Below are positions 35,038-47,205 of a stretch of DNA of 64,000 nucleotides, piece by piece. Numbering within the stretch: the stretch's first letter is position 1; each line of letters begins with the position of its first letter. Made by a program: the position numbers and the translations under genes. The notes beneath the pieces are model-generated. The model saw only the letters and a program-made list of their open reading frames with translations. It did not search any database and was not told the DNA's origin. Origin of the DNA: Fallopia convolvulus (taxonomy: Eukaryota; Streptophyta; Magnoliopsida; Caryophyllales; Polygonaceae); assembly GCA_964016875.1 (NCBI GenBank), contig OZ024727.1:6472893-6536892 (forward strand). The letters run 5' to 3'.

Positions 35038-37941
35038 ATGAAAGTGATAGTTGGTGGGGTATGGAGAAATAATGGAGATAAGTGGTATTACGAAGGAGAT
35101 AGGAAAGCAAAAGCCATGGTGGTTGCGGATGATATCGGTTTTGCCAATTTAAAGAACAAAGTTGCTGAAAAGATAGAGGTTGATGTTCAAATGTATGAAT
35201 TGGAATTGAAGTATCTATCCCAAAAGGATGGAAATAATTTTCCACCATTTGATGTGTGTGATGATGACGACTTAAATGCGTACAGATTTCTTAACATAAA
35301 GTCTGCTAGGGATGGTGTTTGGAGTATAGAACTTTATGCAAGTCTGATCCCTAAAGCGAGTTCATTTTCACATAAAGGTTGTGAGATAAATCTCGAAGCT
35401 ACTGATGGGAAACATAGAGAAGATGAAGTAGATGTGAATGCAAGTGCACCGTTGTTTCAGAATGATAGGACCCTAGATGAAATCTTGGATGAGGATTGTA
35501 AAGATTTTACAATAATGGATGAAAAGATCTCTGATGAAGTAGACAGGAAACGAAAGAGGGAATCTGTAGAAACAAATGTGGTATCGCTAATCAGTGACGA
35601 CGAAGATGAGATTGTGATATCTGCTACGAAGCGGCAAGGGCTCGATGTTGTCGTATTGGGTGATGATGATGAAGGGAATGGTATTGGTTGTTCTAAATTA
35701 AATACTGATTATGTCTATGAATCAGTTTCTCGGGATGGATCAATGGACTATGATTCCAAATTTCTTGATGCTGTAAATGAAGTCGAATCTAGAATTTTCA
35801 AAAGTGAACCCAAAAAAGCGGAATGGGATAAATTGGCGGTTGATGTTGTTAAGGAGAAGTCGCGCGCTAGAACGATTATAGTTACGGGAGATTATTTCGA
35901 GTCAAAACAGGAGCTCAAAGATGCAATGATGGAACTTTCAATGCGTGAGTATTTTCAAGTGGAAACCGTCAGGTCTGACAAGAGAACATATGTTGTGCGT
36001 TGTGCCATCAACAAGAACTGCACTTTTTTCTGTCGTGGGTCAGTCCTACCAAATTGTAGTTTGTGGTGTGTGCGAAAATTTGTAGGGACTCATAGTTGTG
36101 GTTTAAAGTTTAGACACGACCATAGCAAAGGGGCAACTGCCAATATGATTGCTGAGAAAATTTTGCCAAGGTATTGTGTTTAATCATAATGATATATTAT
36201 ATGAAAACTTTTTATAAGAAAAATACGTATCATATTTTTTCATCTTTGCAAGGTTTTCTGGTCGTAGTCAAGCCCCTAGAGCACGAGAGATACAAGCAAC
36301 CATGCAAGAAATGGGGATTGAAACAAGCTACTATAAGGCAAATAGAGCTCGCTTGTTGGCTGAAGACAAGATACGAGGTAGCCCTGAGGAAAGTTATGCT
36401 CGACTTTTTGGTTGGATGGAAATGCTAAAGCAAAGAAATCCAGGATCCCATACTATGATTGTTAGAGAATCCAACCAAAGCTTCAAATACGCATTCTGGT
36501 CTTTAGGGGCTTGGATCAGGGCAGTCCCTCATTTGAAACAGGTAACTTCATATATATAACTCTTTTGGTTTGAAAACATAAATGTATTATGGACAGGATA
36601 AATGTTATTGTATGACCGAATAAATGATCTTGTATTACAGGATACTTGTTATTGTATGACAGGATACTTGTTATTGTCTGACAAGATTATTTGTTATTGT
36701 GCTAAAGGAAAAAATGTTATTGCATGACAGGATTAATATAAATTCCTGACAAGATGCATGTTATTCACATCTACTTGTTGTCTATGTAATTGTTTCAGGT
36801 TATATCAGTTGATGGGGCTCATTTGTCTTCAAAGTACAGGGGACATCTCCTCCAAGCCTCGACACAAGATGCAAATATAGGGATTTATCCTATTGCATTT
36901 GCTGTGGTCGATAGTGAGAACGATGTATCTTGGTCATTCTTCTTCAAAGAGTTGCTGAATGTCGTTCCAGACAACCCTGAAGTAGTCATAATCTATGACA
37001 GGCACGCAAGCATTCGTAAGGGTTTAAGAAGGAACTACACAACCGCAATCCATGGACACTGCATCTTTCATATCTACCAAAACTTCAAGGCCAAATTCGG
37101 TAGGGGAGACCTCTTAGATTTGTGGAATAGGGTTGCCAAGGCATATACAATCCAAGAATTCAACCATCAGTATGCACAACTTTGCGAAGCATCTCCTAAG
37201 GTGGGTAAGTATGTGAAGGATGCGGGATTTGAGAAGTGGTCAAGGGCACATTTCCCTAGAAACCGATTCAACGTTATGACCACCAACAATGCTGAGACTC
37301 TAAATGGCCTTTGGAAAGAGGAACATGGATGGCCTATTATTTCATTGTTTGATGAAATTTTATCGACCTTCTCTAAGTGGTCGTGTGAAAGGAGGCAATC
37401 AGCGGCAAATTGGAACGAGGTGGTCACATCTGAGATATTGGCTAAGATTGATTCAAGGTATCTCAAGTCTGTAAGAATGACAGTGCGCATGGTCAATCAA
37501 TTTGAGGCAGAGGTAAGTGATGGTGCTGACAGGTACGAGGTCAATCTACAAAGCAAGACATGTGAGTGCAGGGTCTTTCAAATTGACAAAATCCCATGCA
37601 CCCATGCTCTTGCTTTTGCGAAAAAAATTGGGGTTAATGTTGGCGACCTTGTGAGTCCTGTGTACAAGAATGCCCAAATGAAAGAAGTATACAAGGAAAG
37701 TTTGCATCTCTTCCCACCGTTTCATCTTTGGATTGTACCTCTCTCTGTTCTAGGAACAAAGTGTCTACCACCAAATGTAAAGAGAGCTCCAGGAAGACCG
37801 AGGATAAATCGGTTTAAAGCACATTGGGAGAGAAATTACGCTAAGGCTAAACGATGTGGAAAGTGCGGAAGGCTGGGACATACACACCGTACTTGTGCAA
37901 GTCGTGCACCCATACCTTCAGCATCGACCTCATTGCCTTAA
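35038..37941 (+). CDS. MuDR-type (MULE) transposase, three exons, intact
   Basis: Exons 35038-36170, 36253-36541 and 36799-37941 join through GT-AG introns in consistent phase into 854 codons plus stop, with no interruption. The protein binds the element ends and catalyses cut-and-paste transposition in the nucleus. In order: an N-terminal plant MuDR domain (MKVIVGGVWRNNGDKWYYEG), an acidic linker, a zinc-binding DNA-binding domain (about 275-365), the DDE core starting VDGAHL (D near 479) and DRHAS (D near 540) with the C2H-type GHCIFH (about 560), a SWIM zinc finger (CECRVF..CTHALA, about 728-747) and a CCHC knuckle (CGKCGRLGHTHRTC, about 828-841). I chose MKV as start because homology begins there; the frame runs further upstream through a likely intron. 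Confidence 0.93.
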
Positions 37942-38159
37942 GTTAATATTCTCATATTGGAAACTATTTACTTAGGATATTTCTTAATTTTCGTAGCTGA
38001 AATTTTTTTATATTTTGTTTGAATTGAACACTTTTGGTTGTGTTTCCTATGACATTTGGTTGAATGAATTTAGTTTGGTTTAATGGATTTAGATTGGTTA
38101 TAAGCCTTTGCTTAGTTTGGTTTAATTTTCGTAGTGGATATTTGATTCATGATTTTATA

Positions 38160-38783
38160 TGGTGCGTGACAGGATTTATATGGTGCATGACAGGATTTAT
38201 ATGTTGCATGACAGGATGCAAAATGAGTGATTCATGATTTAAAATGTTGCATGACATGATTTATATCTTGCATTACAGGATTTATATGTTGCATGACAGG
38301 ATGTAGGATGAGTGATTCATGATTTAAAATATTTTTTGACAGGATTTATATGATGCATGACAGGATTTATATGTTGCATGACAGGATGCAAAATGAGTGA
38401 TTCATGATTAAAAATGTTGCATGACATGATTTATATCTTGCATTACAGGATTTATATGTTGCATGACAGGATGTAGGATGAGTGATTCGTGATTTAAAAT
38501 GTTTCGTGACAGGATTTATATGATGCATGACAGGATTTATATGTTGCATGACAGGATGCAAAATGAGTGATTCATGATTAAAAATGTTGCATGACATGAT
38601 TTATATCTTGCATTACAGGATTTATATGTTGCATGACAGGATGTAGGATGAGTGATTCGTGATTTAAAATGTTTCGTGACAGGATTTATATGATGCATGA
38701 CAGGATTTATATGTTGCATGACCGGATGCAAAATGAGTGATTCATGATTTAAAATGTTGCATGACATGATTTATATCTTGCAT
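38160..38783. repeat. 170-bp minisatellite in the MULE
   Basis: About 3.6 copies of a 170-bp unit: the word TTCATGATT(T/A) recurs at 38231, 38401, 38571 and 38741. Each unit is itself built of shorter repeats around GCATGACAGGATTTATAT. Located between the 3' ends of the two convergent MULE genes. Open frames on the minus strand here only mirror the repeat. Confidence 0.93.
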
Positions 38784-39074
38784 CTAAGTGTATCAATTGC
38801 AAAAAAAACAATGAGACCCCTGTTATACTTTTTAAGATACCGCTTAAACAACACAAATCCACCTACAATCATAAATTAGAATAAGGAAATCAAGCATACA
38901 GTTGCTGAAACACAAATCCACCTACAATCATAACTTAGAACAACACAAGTCCAATACGTTGACTGACATCTTTCAGTTTGCTGAAACAACACAAATCCAC
39001 CTAAAAATAAGGTATATAGAGCCTAACATAAATTCTGCGACTAATCAAGCAGACAGTCCACAATAACAGCTTCA
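38784..39074. other. 3' flank of the DUF1985-auxilin gene
   Basis: Contains three copies of ACACAAATCCACCTA (about 38858, 38909, 38990). Probably the 3' untranslated and downstream part of the captured auxilin segment. Confidence 0.5.
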
Positions 39075-42000
39075 TCACTTAGAATAACATTCCCAAGCAT
39101 CCTGCAGATCAAATACCAGTATATAAGAAACGGGTGAAAAGAAAAACTCAAAGATGTCAAAAACAAGAGTGAAATCTAACAATATAACAAAAGAACTAGT
39201 GTAAACAAGAATGAGGCTATATTTGCATATGTAACATACCTTAAGAAGATCAAATAATTTTTCACATTTATATATTTGTTGAATGGTTGCACCTCGCTGT
39301 TGTAGTTTGTCAGGATGCATGCAAAGAGTAGCCTTTCGGTATGCTTTCTTTACAGCATCAGAAGTTATGAGTTCTGTTATTGGAATTGGTTGCCATCCAC
39401 TATCAGACCCAATGATCTGTCATCAAAGAAAACTTAATTCAAACTTCAAAGTCATTCTGCATCATTAAGCATGACAAATACAGTTGTACATGTGCCAAGA
39501 GGCAAAAAAAAAGTGTTAGGAGAAATCCATATGTATATATCATTTCCTTCCACTTTCCTGATTGATGTCTTCATATGCAATTTATTTGGTGTTGTAATGG
39601 TAGAAAAATGACACAAAGTACACTTTTCAAGAAAATCAGACGTACATATTCTAATGTTGAGAGAAATACAGGCAAGTTTCCTTCTTTTCCATTAGACCAC
39701 CTCTTGATATCGGCTTCCAGTGTTTCAGAAAATCTCTGCAAATACAATCACATGTCATGTAATCCGGGAAATAGAAAAATTGTCTATTATCAGAATAATA
39801 TTTCTCAGAAAATGGATATCATACATTCCTCTCTTCTTGCTCCCTTTGAGCAATAAGATCACGCATATTTTTTTCTGTAAGAGCCTTTGCCTGTAAATAA
39901 AACACAACAAGGTCAACAAATTGAAGTAGATGCAAAACTAATGAAAAACCACTAGACCCCAAAAAATAAGTTACCACACGTTCATCCGTCCTCAACTGGG
40001 CTTTTTCCATAGCCCGTTCCCTAGCTTCTGCAGTAGCTCGTTCTACAGCAGCACGTTCTACCCTCAACTGGGCTTCCTTAGATACAATACCAATTGTGGG
40101 TTCCTTCATATCCAGGTTCTCAATGTTGGCAACCTCTTCACCCTTTTCCTTTACAAAATCAAGATCCACTTCCTGCATCAAAAATCAAATTTATAATTTA
40201 CACAATATATTGGATATAAAAAAAATATTTAACAAGTGCTTATTTCTGAGCGATAGAATAATCATTATGGGTGACAAAATATCATACCATATGTGAAGAT
40301 TCTTTGACATTCTCTTCATCCCCACCCTGATCATCCCCTCCTTCCTCATCTTCATTTGATTCATCATTAATGTCTTCCCCTCCATCATTTTCTTCTTCCT
40401 CACGATCATCTTTCTTACTCTCTTCATCCCGACCTTGATCATCCCCTCCTTCCTCATATTCATTTGCTTCATCATTAATTTCTTCCCCTCCATCATCATC
40501 ATCTTCTTCTTCCTCACTCTCAACTTCATTGCTCTCTTCTTCCTCACTCTCTTCTTCCACTCCTTCATCATCATCTTCTTCTTCCCCTTCTTCACTGTCC
40601 TCTTCTTCTTCATCTTCCTCACTATCTTCTTCTTCACTTGAGATATTTGATACATGTACTCTCTTCTTCTTTGTCTTCCTCTCTTCTTCTTCATCTTCCT
40701 CACTATCTTCTTCTAATGCCGAGTCCTTTCTTGCATTTTCAAGCTTTCTGAGTCTTTTCTCAAGACTGTGCATCTTTTGCATAATCCCCTCCTCCAAACT
40801 CTGTAGCATACTCTTCACATCTCTCAAACCAGACAACACCTTTGTTGAATCATTAGAAGAAGTACTCGGGCAAGCATCTGGATCAGCTGGCTTCTTTCCT
40901 TTTACATTTGAAATGGATTTATTGACAATATTGTCAAAATGACCATCATCATCTTCATTAACATAATAAGCATCCATCACAAGCATCTCCTCATAATGGT
41001 CTTCTGGATGCAATATTTGGTTAACTTTATTGGTTGTATCAGCTAAAGCAACGTCCAATATACTATGCTCTGGAGCATCCTCTGAAAACCAACGCATACC
41101 TCGCGGCCTTGCAGATGGTCTCAACACATTGGAATATTGTAAACCAAATGTTGGTACAGCCTCATACACCCATATCAGTATTATTAAAAAAATTATGACA
41201 ATAGAGGTATTACAAAATAAAGTGATGATAAAAACATTATATTGAGCCACATTCAATCATCAAACATTGTATATCTTGTCATCACACATTGTACATCCTG
41301 TCATCAAACCTTATACCTCTTGCACATCCTGACAGGATGACTACTTGCAATGACAAGATTGTCCATATATCATGACATGGTATTATTGATCTTTCCTATT
41401 CTAAACCCAAATTAATAATTGATATGTTGCAAGGACTTAAAGTTTTTTGAACACTAAGAAGAAAAGAAAAAGAAGACAATCAATCCTGTCATCACACATT
41501 TCACATCCTGTATTACCCATGACAGGATGATTGATTGCAATGACAGGATTGATTGTCATCACACATTTCACATACTGTATTGCACATCACATCAAACAAC
41601 TTAGGAAAGTTGATTTACCTGAAAAATTAGAGGCATTCCTTGTAGGGAGTATGGAATTCTAGGTACGGTGGACTTAAGTTTTGCCTTTTCCAAGGTCTTC
41701 ATCCTAGATGACAATGCAGTTGTAAGACTCTTATGCAAGTCCTCATAACCAGACCTACCCCAAGGGTAATCATAGAAGTTATCCATGTTATCAAACAACT
41801 TAACATGTTCAGTCTTCACAAAACGCTTCTTATCACCTCCAAGAATTACACCTTCCACTATCAACTGGAGTGCCATCTTCAATTTGTAGTTATCTGGATG
41901 TTTGTACTCTATGAACATATCAAACAGATTTTGGACTGTGATTTTAGGAACACCAAAAAATCTTTTCATCACAGTATTGTCCCCATTGGTGCGCACAACA

Positions 42001-43089
42001 GGGATTTCTCCACATCCTAAACCAGAGATAAGAGCATACTCCTTTAGTGAAAACCTTAGCTCTTTGCCTCCAATTTCATACCAAGATTCCCACTTCTTTT
42101 GTGTCTCCAATTGTTTGTATATCACAGCATGTAGAGTTTGGCAAGAGTAGGAAACTTGTTGAACCATTTTCACAATTCTACCAAAAGGCCCATTTGCAGG
42201 TGTGAGACTGTTCTCAATCTCTCGAAGATATGTAGTCCTTGAATTGATATTTATCCTCCCATACAAAGTCTGACCATTATAATACTTGTATCGTATCTGC
42301 AACCATTAAAATCAGGGCATTTGAGAGAATATCATGTCATTACTATAAGCTAAAATGTTATAACAAATAAATTCAGATTAGAAAAAAACAACAAATGATA
42401 TGCAGTCATGAAACTTGATTCATCCTGTCACGAAGATGAATATATCCTGTCACATAAAATTATTATCTTGCATAATGACAACTTTATATCAAGTCATTAT
42501 GTCTATCATATCTTGTCATGGTGTATTCATTCATTGAATATAACATATCCTGTCATTGTTCAATCCATTTCCTGTCATATACTAACTTAAATCTTGACAC
42601 ACATGTTTTCAACTTTGTCCTATTCAGTACAACAAACTGTTATTCTATCAAATCACACATAGGAGCAAAGCAAATCTGATAACTACAAACTAATAATCGT
42701 AGTGACATAATACTCGAACTACTTACATTCTCTTTGAAGAAAATAGGTTTGGCATGGGACGATTTGTTCGATTTCTTTTCGGACTTCAACTAAGAGGATT
42801 TAGAATTCTTCACATTCCTTTTAGGTTTTGCTTTTGTATCTACTTCTGAAACCTCGGTCTTATGCAATTTCGCCTCTTTAGCTTTCACTTTGGCATCTTT
42901 GCTTGAATTTGCTTTCCCATTTGAAGTCGGTTGCAATGGCGACTTCCCTTTTTTAGTGGACGAATTCGACTTACTTGACTCTGTTTTTTGGCTTTTCCCC
43001 ACTTTCGTCTCTTTATCATGCTCTTCTCGCTTCCTTTTTTGAGAAGACCCCTTCAACGCCTTTGATTCCTTATCTCTAGTTATCACCAT
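39075..43089 (-). CDS. MULE gene joining DUF1985, acidic region and auxilin-type J-domain (one in-frame stop)
   Basis: Predicted exons on the minus strand: 43089-42727, 42296-41619, 41160-40288, 40172-39975, 39890-39825, 39735-39646, 39416-39240 and 39101-39075. All are multiples of three with GT-AG borders. Exon 1 is lysine-rich (nuclear-signal-like). Exon 2 is a DUF1985 domain (FSLKEYALISGLGCGE), a plant domain often found in MULE-borne genes. Exon 3 has a coiled coil and a long Asp/Glu tract. Exons 4-8 match the C-terminus of plant auxilin-like proteins: RAAVERATAEARERA, EKNMRDLIAQREQ, ADIKRWSNGKEGNL, DSGWQPIPIT, AYRKATLCMHPDKLQQRG. Auxilins recruit Hsc70 through the HPD motif to strip clathrin. 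Faults: TAG in exon 1 at about 42790, and the exon 3 acceptor cuts into a conserved-looking VYEAVP. Length would be about 823 residues. Expression is unknown. Confidence 0.82.
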
Positions 43090-43577
43090 TGTTGCTAGGG
43101 TTTCGGTTTTTGAAATTGGAAATGAGTTTGAGATAAGAGTTTGGTGGAGAACTAATGTGGTGGAGAACGCCGAGAAATCGCGCAGAAATTTCCACAGTCG
43201 GCTTGCAAAGCTTCAACGATGAGGAAAAAGGTTCTTCAATGGCTTCTTACTTGCCAGATTTATGTTTTTTCCAACAGACGGTTTTCAAACGAGGTCTTCC
43301 ATATCCCGATTTCTAAACTTTTTTATTCTTAAAAAAAATTAATTTTCAAAAAGACGGTTTAAAATTCAAAATTTTGTTTAAACGAAATTAAACAAAAATC
43401 TTTAATTTACTTTTTTTCTTTAATTCCAAAAAAAATTGCATTTGGTGGATGAGTGGGTATTTTTGCAATAAAAATGGGTACCCACTTAATTAAATTTGGT
43501 AAAGTTGCAATTTTAAAAAAAGGTATACCTTTTTCGCAATATTGACTTTTTTTTGGTATATTTACTACTAATTTGTC
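43090..43577. other. Right subterminal region of the 11-kb MULE
   Basis: Presumed promoter of the minus-strand gene and the right terminal inverted repeat. It shares TATTTTTGCAATAAAAATGG-like words with the left end. Confidence 0.6.
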
Positions 43578-43932
43578 TAAATAAGATATACTAAAGTATG
43601 AACAATAAAGATAATTTAAATATATAAAATATTTAAAAATTAATTAATTTAATTTAAGATGGGACCACACTCATTTTGTGGTTCGATAAAGTAAAGATTA
43701 GATAAGATTAAATATTATATTATTCATATTTTATTACTTTCCATGTACGTAAATTTAGAGATTATCAAATATTTCAATATATCTATTAAATATTTTATTA
43801 CCTATTTTGATTAATTTTAAACATTATAAATAGAACAAATTTAGCCCAAAAGCATTTTGGGTAAACCTATTTAGGTGTTTGTTAAGCTCCCTTAATAAAT
43901 TAGCTATTTGTTAAGTATATAAACCCTACCCA

Positions 43933-44399
43933 TTGTACTTTCTCTCTCCTCATCCTCTCTCTATCCAGACTTTCTCTTTCTCGCCTCTTTTGAGAACGAT
44001 TCCCAAATCCCGACTCACCGATCATCCTCCTATCGTCGTCAACGCCATCGATTTTCGTCGGATCCATCGGTCCGTCAAACCTCCTCCCTGTGTAGATCTC
44101 TTCGTGGTGATGGTGGTGGTGGTGCTTTGTTTAAGCCGAGTGCTCGTAGCTGAGAATCTCAAAGAGACCAGTTTGGCGGTGCTTCGGGAGGTGGATTGCG
44201 CTTACGATCTATCGCAGGAATAGCTATGCGCGAAGATCTGTCATCGGCGTCGGGATTGGCAATGTGGATCTGCTGGTTGCGACAGAGTTCAGATACCTCG
44301 TAGTCAACGCGCCGACCGCTAACACCATCGTCGCCGTTGAGCACGAGATCGCGCAGGCCAATGCCTCCATGAAAGTCGGTGCGTATATATTGTTTTTGA
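43933..44399 (+). pseudogene. Captured fragment of D-3-phosphoglycerate dehydrogenase
   Basis: PGDH catalyses the first step of the phosphorylated serine pathway in plastids. At 44137-44238 the frame reads RVLVAENLKE, then LREVDCAYDLSQE, a TAG in place of a glutamate codon, and LCAKI, matching the start of the mature plant enzyme. At 44246-44380, one frame over, it reads GVGIGNVDLLVATEF and LVVNAPTANTIVAVEHE, the PGDH substrate/NAD domain, then IAQANASMKV. Compared with the family, about 30 residues between the two blocks and about 11 residues after VEHE are deleted. The DNA before it, with a TATAAACC word at 43918, may be the gene's own promoter and transit-peptide region. Not functional. 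Confidence 0.85.
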
Positions 44400-45169
44400 A
44401 TGTTTCTATTTCTACAGAAGTTTCTTCGTTGATTTTCTACACATTATGTTCATCAATGATTTCTAACTTCCCAATTTTGTTCATTTGCAAATTTTGGTAA
44501 TCAATCTTAGAGTTGTTGTCTTTTGTGTGTTTGCCTTTTGTGTGGTGAAAATTTTGTTCTTGTTATTGTGCAATACGTAGGATACTACCAGTATTGTTCA
44601 CTTGATAGCACATATTGTTTTTATGAAGGAGAAAATTGCCATACCTCTGAACTTGTGATGTCTTTCGTTCTTTTGAAGTAGCAAATGGTGGTATCAACTG
44701 TTTCTTGGCTTAGAAGGGCTTTTGAATGGACATTTACAAGGTTGATTTTCGAATTGATAAATGTATAAATTTGTATGCCTCTTATTCATGCATTTCTTTA
44801 TGAATAGACAAAGATACTTTAGCTTCTTTTGTATTTCAATTCAATTGGTCGTTTTATGAAATGACCTCTGATTTGTATATTTTGGCTATTAATTATGGTT
44901 TTGGATACTAGTGTTAGCCTCAAGTTTATTAGAATGACAGTGAGCTACTTGAACAAGGCCACAGTGTTTTTAACAAAACTAGGAGTTGATTTTTTACCCA
45001 AGTTCTGTGCAGCATATTTGATGAATACCGACAACTATTGGGGGATGAAAAAAATAAAGTGAATTAGGAGTTTCTTGGTTTTATGATTATTGGAGATTCT
45101 GATATAAAATTATAGAGACCAGCTTTTTGTGTGGAACCGATATTTAAATGGTCATGTTATTATTAAGTC
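44400..45169. other. Pack-MULE interior, unassigned
   Basis: AT-rich DNA after the captured exon; possibly captured intron or 3' material. No gene recognised. Confidence 0.4.
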
Positions 45170-47205
45170 AGATGATACATTAGATGAATGATGCCTAACA
45201 AAGGTTATGATGATGATGACATGTTTATATTTAGTGATGATAAAGGTTGTGATAACTAACTTCATATGTTAATTTTTCTTTACAAAAAATACGAAGAATG
45301 ACAAAACTTGAAATGATTTAAAGAATGACAACTATTTTTTGTGATGACAATTGATGATAATCGAATCGTCATCAAATAACGATGATAATCGAACCGTCAT
45401 CACTAGGGATGACATTGTGATGATAGTTGATGACAACCAAACCGTCATCAAGTAGTGATGACAATTTATGAAAAAATCGTATGTGAGGACACATATTTGA
45501 TGACACTTTGAATAATGATACTAAAAATTATATGTGATGATACTAAAAAATTAAACATGATGATATTTTATGACACTAAAAAATTAAACGTGATGATAAA
45601 TATTTAATGACAACTTTGTTTTTTTATTTGTGATGACAATTGTTTTTTATGCGGTGATGACAACTATTTTTATGTCGTGATGAGATTTGATGACAACTAT
45701 TTTTTGTGATGATGATAAAACCATCATCAAGTAGTGATGATAATTGATGACAATCGAACCGTCATCAAATAGCGATGACAATTGATGAGAATCAAACCGT
45801 CATCAAGTGGAGATAATAACCATCATTATTTTGGAGAATATATAGCCATTAATAGGTAGCATGAGGAAAAAGATGTTGCTTCCTAATTATGCCTCAGTAG
45901 ATTTTGCATAATTAACAATAACAAACCTATAGAATAGAACAATAACAATAGCAAAGTAATGATGGTTATAATCTGGGTTGAATTATAGAGTAATTAATAT
46001 AGTAGCATTTTTGTGGCTTTTATGCAGGATGAGGAGGTTTTTATAAATATAAAAAAATTAAATTAATGACAATCAAACCGTCATTAGGTAGTGATGAAAG
46101 TTTATGAAAAAAATCGTACGTGATGACACATATTTGATGACACTTTGAATAATAATACTAAAAATTATATGTGATGACACTAAAAAATAAAACGTGATTA
46201 TATTTGATGACACTAAAAAATTAAACGTGATGATAAATATTTGATGACAACTTTGCTTTTTATTTGTGATGATTGTTTTTTATGCGGTGATGATATTTTA
46301 TGACGGTTGTTTGTCTTCAAGACCATTGTCATCAAGGCCCTTTTGATGACAAATTAATCGAACTGTCATCAAGTAGTGATGATAATTGATGACAATCGAA
46401 TCGTCATCAAATAGCGATGACGATTGATGAGAATCGAAACGTCATCAACTAGAGATGACATTTATGATGATAGTTGATGACAATCAAACCGTCATCAAGT
46501 AGTGATGATAGCGATGACACATATTTGATGACGCTTAAGTGATGATAGTTTGATGACACTTGTTTATCATCAAGGCCCTTTTGATGACAAATTAATCGAA
46601 CCGTCATCAAGTAGAGATGATAGTTGATGACAATCAAACCGTCATCAAGTAACGATGACAAGTGATGACAGTTGATGATGATTCGAACCGTGTGATGACG
46701 GTTGTTTTTATATGGTTGAATGCCTTTGATGATACTTTTTGTTATCAAAAAGTTGTCATCAAGACATTTTGATGACACTTTTTGCCTTTTATTACACTTT
46801 TTGTCATTAAAAATTTTTGGTGACGGTGAAATAAATTGTGATGATAGTGATGACGGTTGTTTTTATGTGGTTGAATGCCTTTGATGATACTTTTTGTCAT
46901 CAAAAAGTGTCATTAAGATATTTTGATGACACTTTTTACCTTTTATTACACTTTTTGTCATAAAAAAATTGTGATGATAGTGAAAAAAATTGTGATGACG
47001 GGAGATGACGGTTTTTTTATGTGGTTGAATGCCTTTAGTGATACTTTTTGTCATAAAAAAATGTCATCAAGACATTTTGATGACACTTTTTTACATTTCA
47101 TTACACTTTTTGTCATCAAAAAATTGTGATGACAATGAAATAAATAGTGATGACAATGAAAAAATTGTGATGATGGTTTTTGAAAATGATGATAGTGATG
47201 ATGGT
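45170..47205. repeat. Bidirectional GATGACA/TGTCATC array
   Basis: Dozens of copies of TGATGACA and its complement TGTCATCA, often paired as TGATGACAATCGAACCGTCATCA so that neighbouring units can fold back. Later units switch to ATTTTGATGACACTTTTT-type repeats (46740-47130). Spacing is irregular. Confidence 0.88.

Larger units (their letters stand above)
32544..43577. mobile_element. 11-kb Mutator-like element with transposase and a DUF1985-auxilin gene
   Basis: Flanked by a 9-bp target duplication TAAATAAGA (32535-32543 and 43578-43586). Left end GGCGATTTTGCAGAAATAAA and the complement of the right end, GACAAATTAGTAGTAAATAT, are a degenerate inverted repeat; the similarity continues as AAAAGT..TATTGC..AAAAA. 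It contains an intact MuDR-type transposase gene on the + strand and a multi-exon gene on the - strand, converging on a 170-bp minisatellite. A solo LTR (32853-34320) inserted later near the left end; without it the element is about 9.56 kb. The intact transposase suggests it was active recently. Confidence 0.9.

Noticed and set aside
38367..38767. Two identical-looking 76-residue minus-strand frames
   Set aside because: They are translations of the 170-bp minisatellite units and overlap the repeat period exactly.
40435..40942. Serine- and phenylalanine-rich plus-strand frames
   Set aside because: They lie opposite the acidic Asp/Glu exon of the minus-strand gene; their composition is the complement of GAA/GAT codons.
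39075..43577. Search for a Ulp1-type cysteine peptidase in the MULE
   Set aside because: DUF1985 genes often come with one, but no His-Asp-Cys peptidase block was seen on either strand; the auxilin part occupies the C-terminus.
45170..47205. Repeat array considered as a CRISPR array or gene with repeats
   Set aside because: Units occur in both orientations with irregular spacing in a plant genome, and no cas genes or unique spacers exist.
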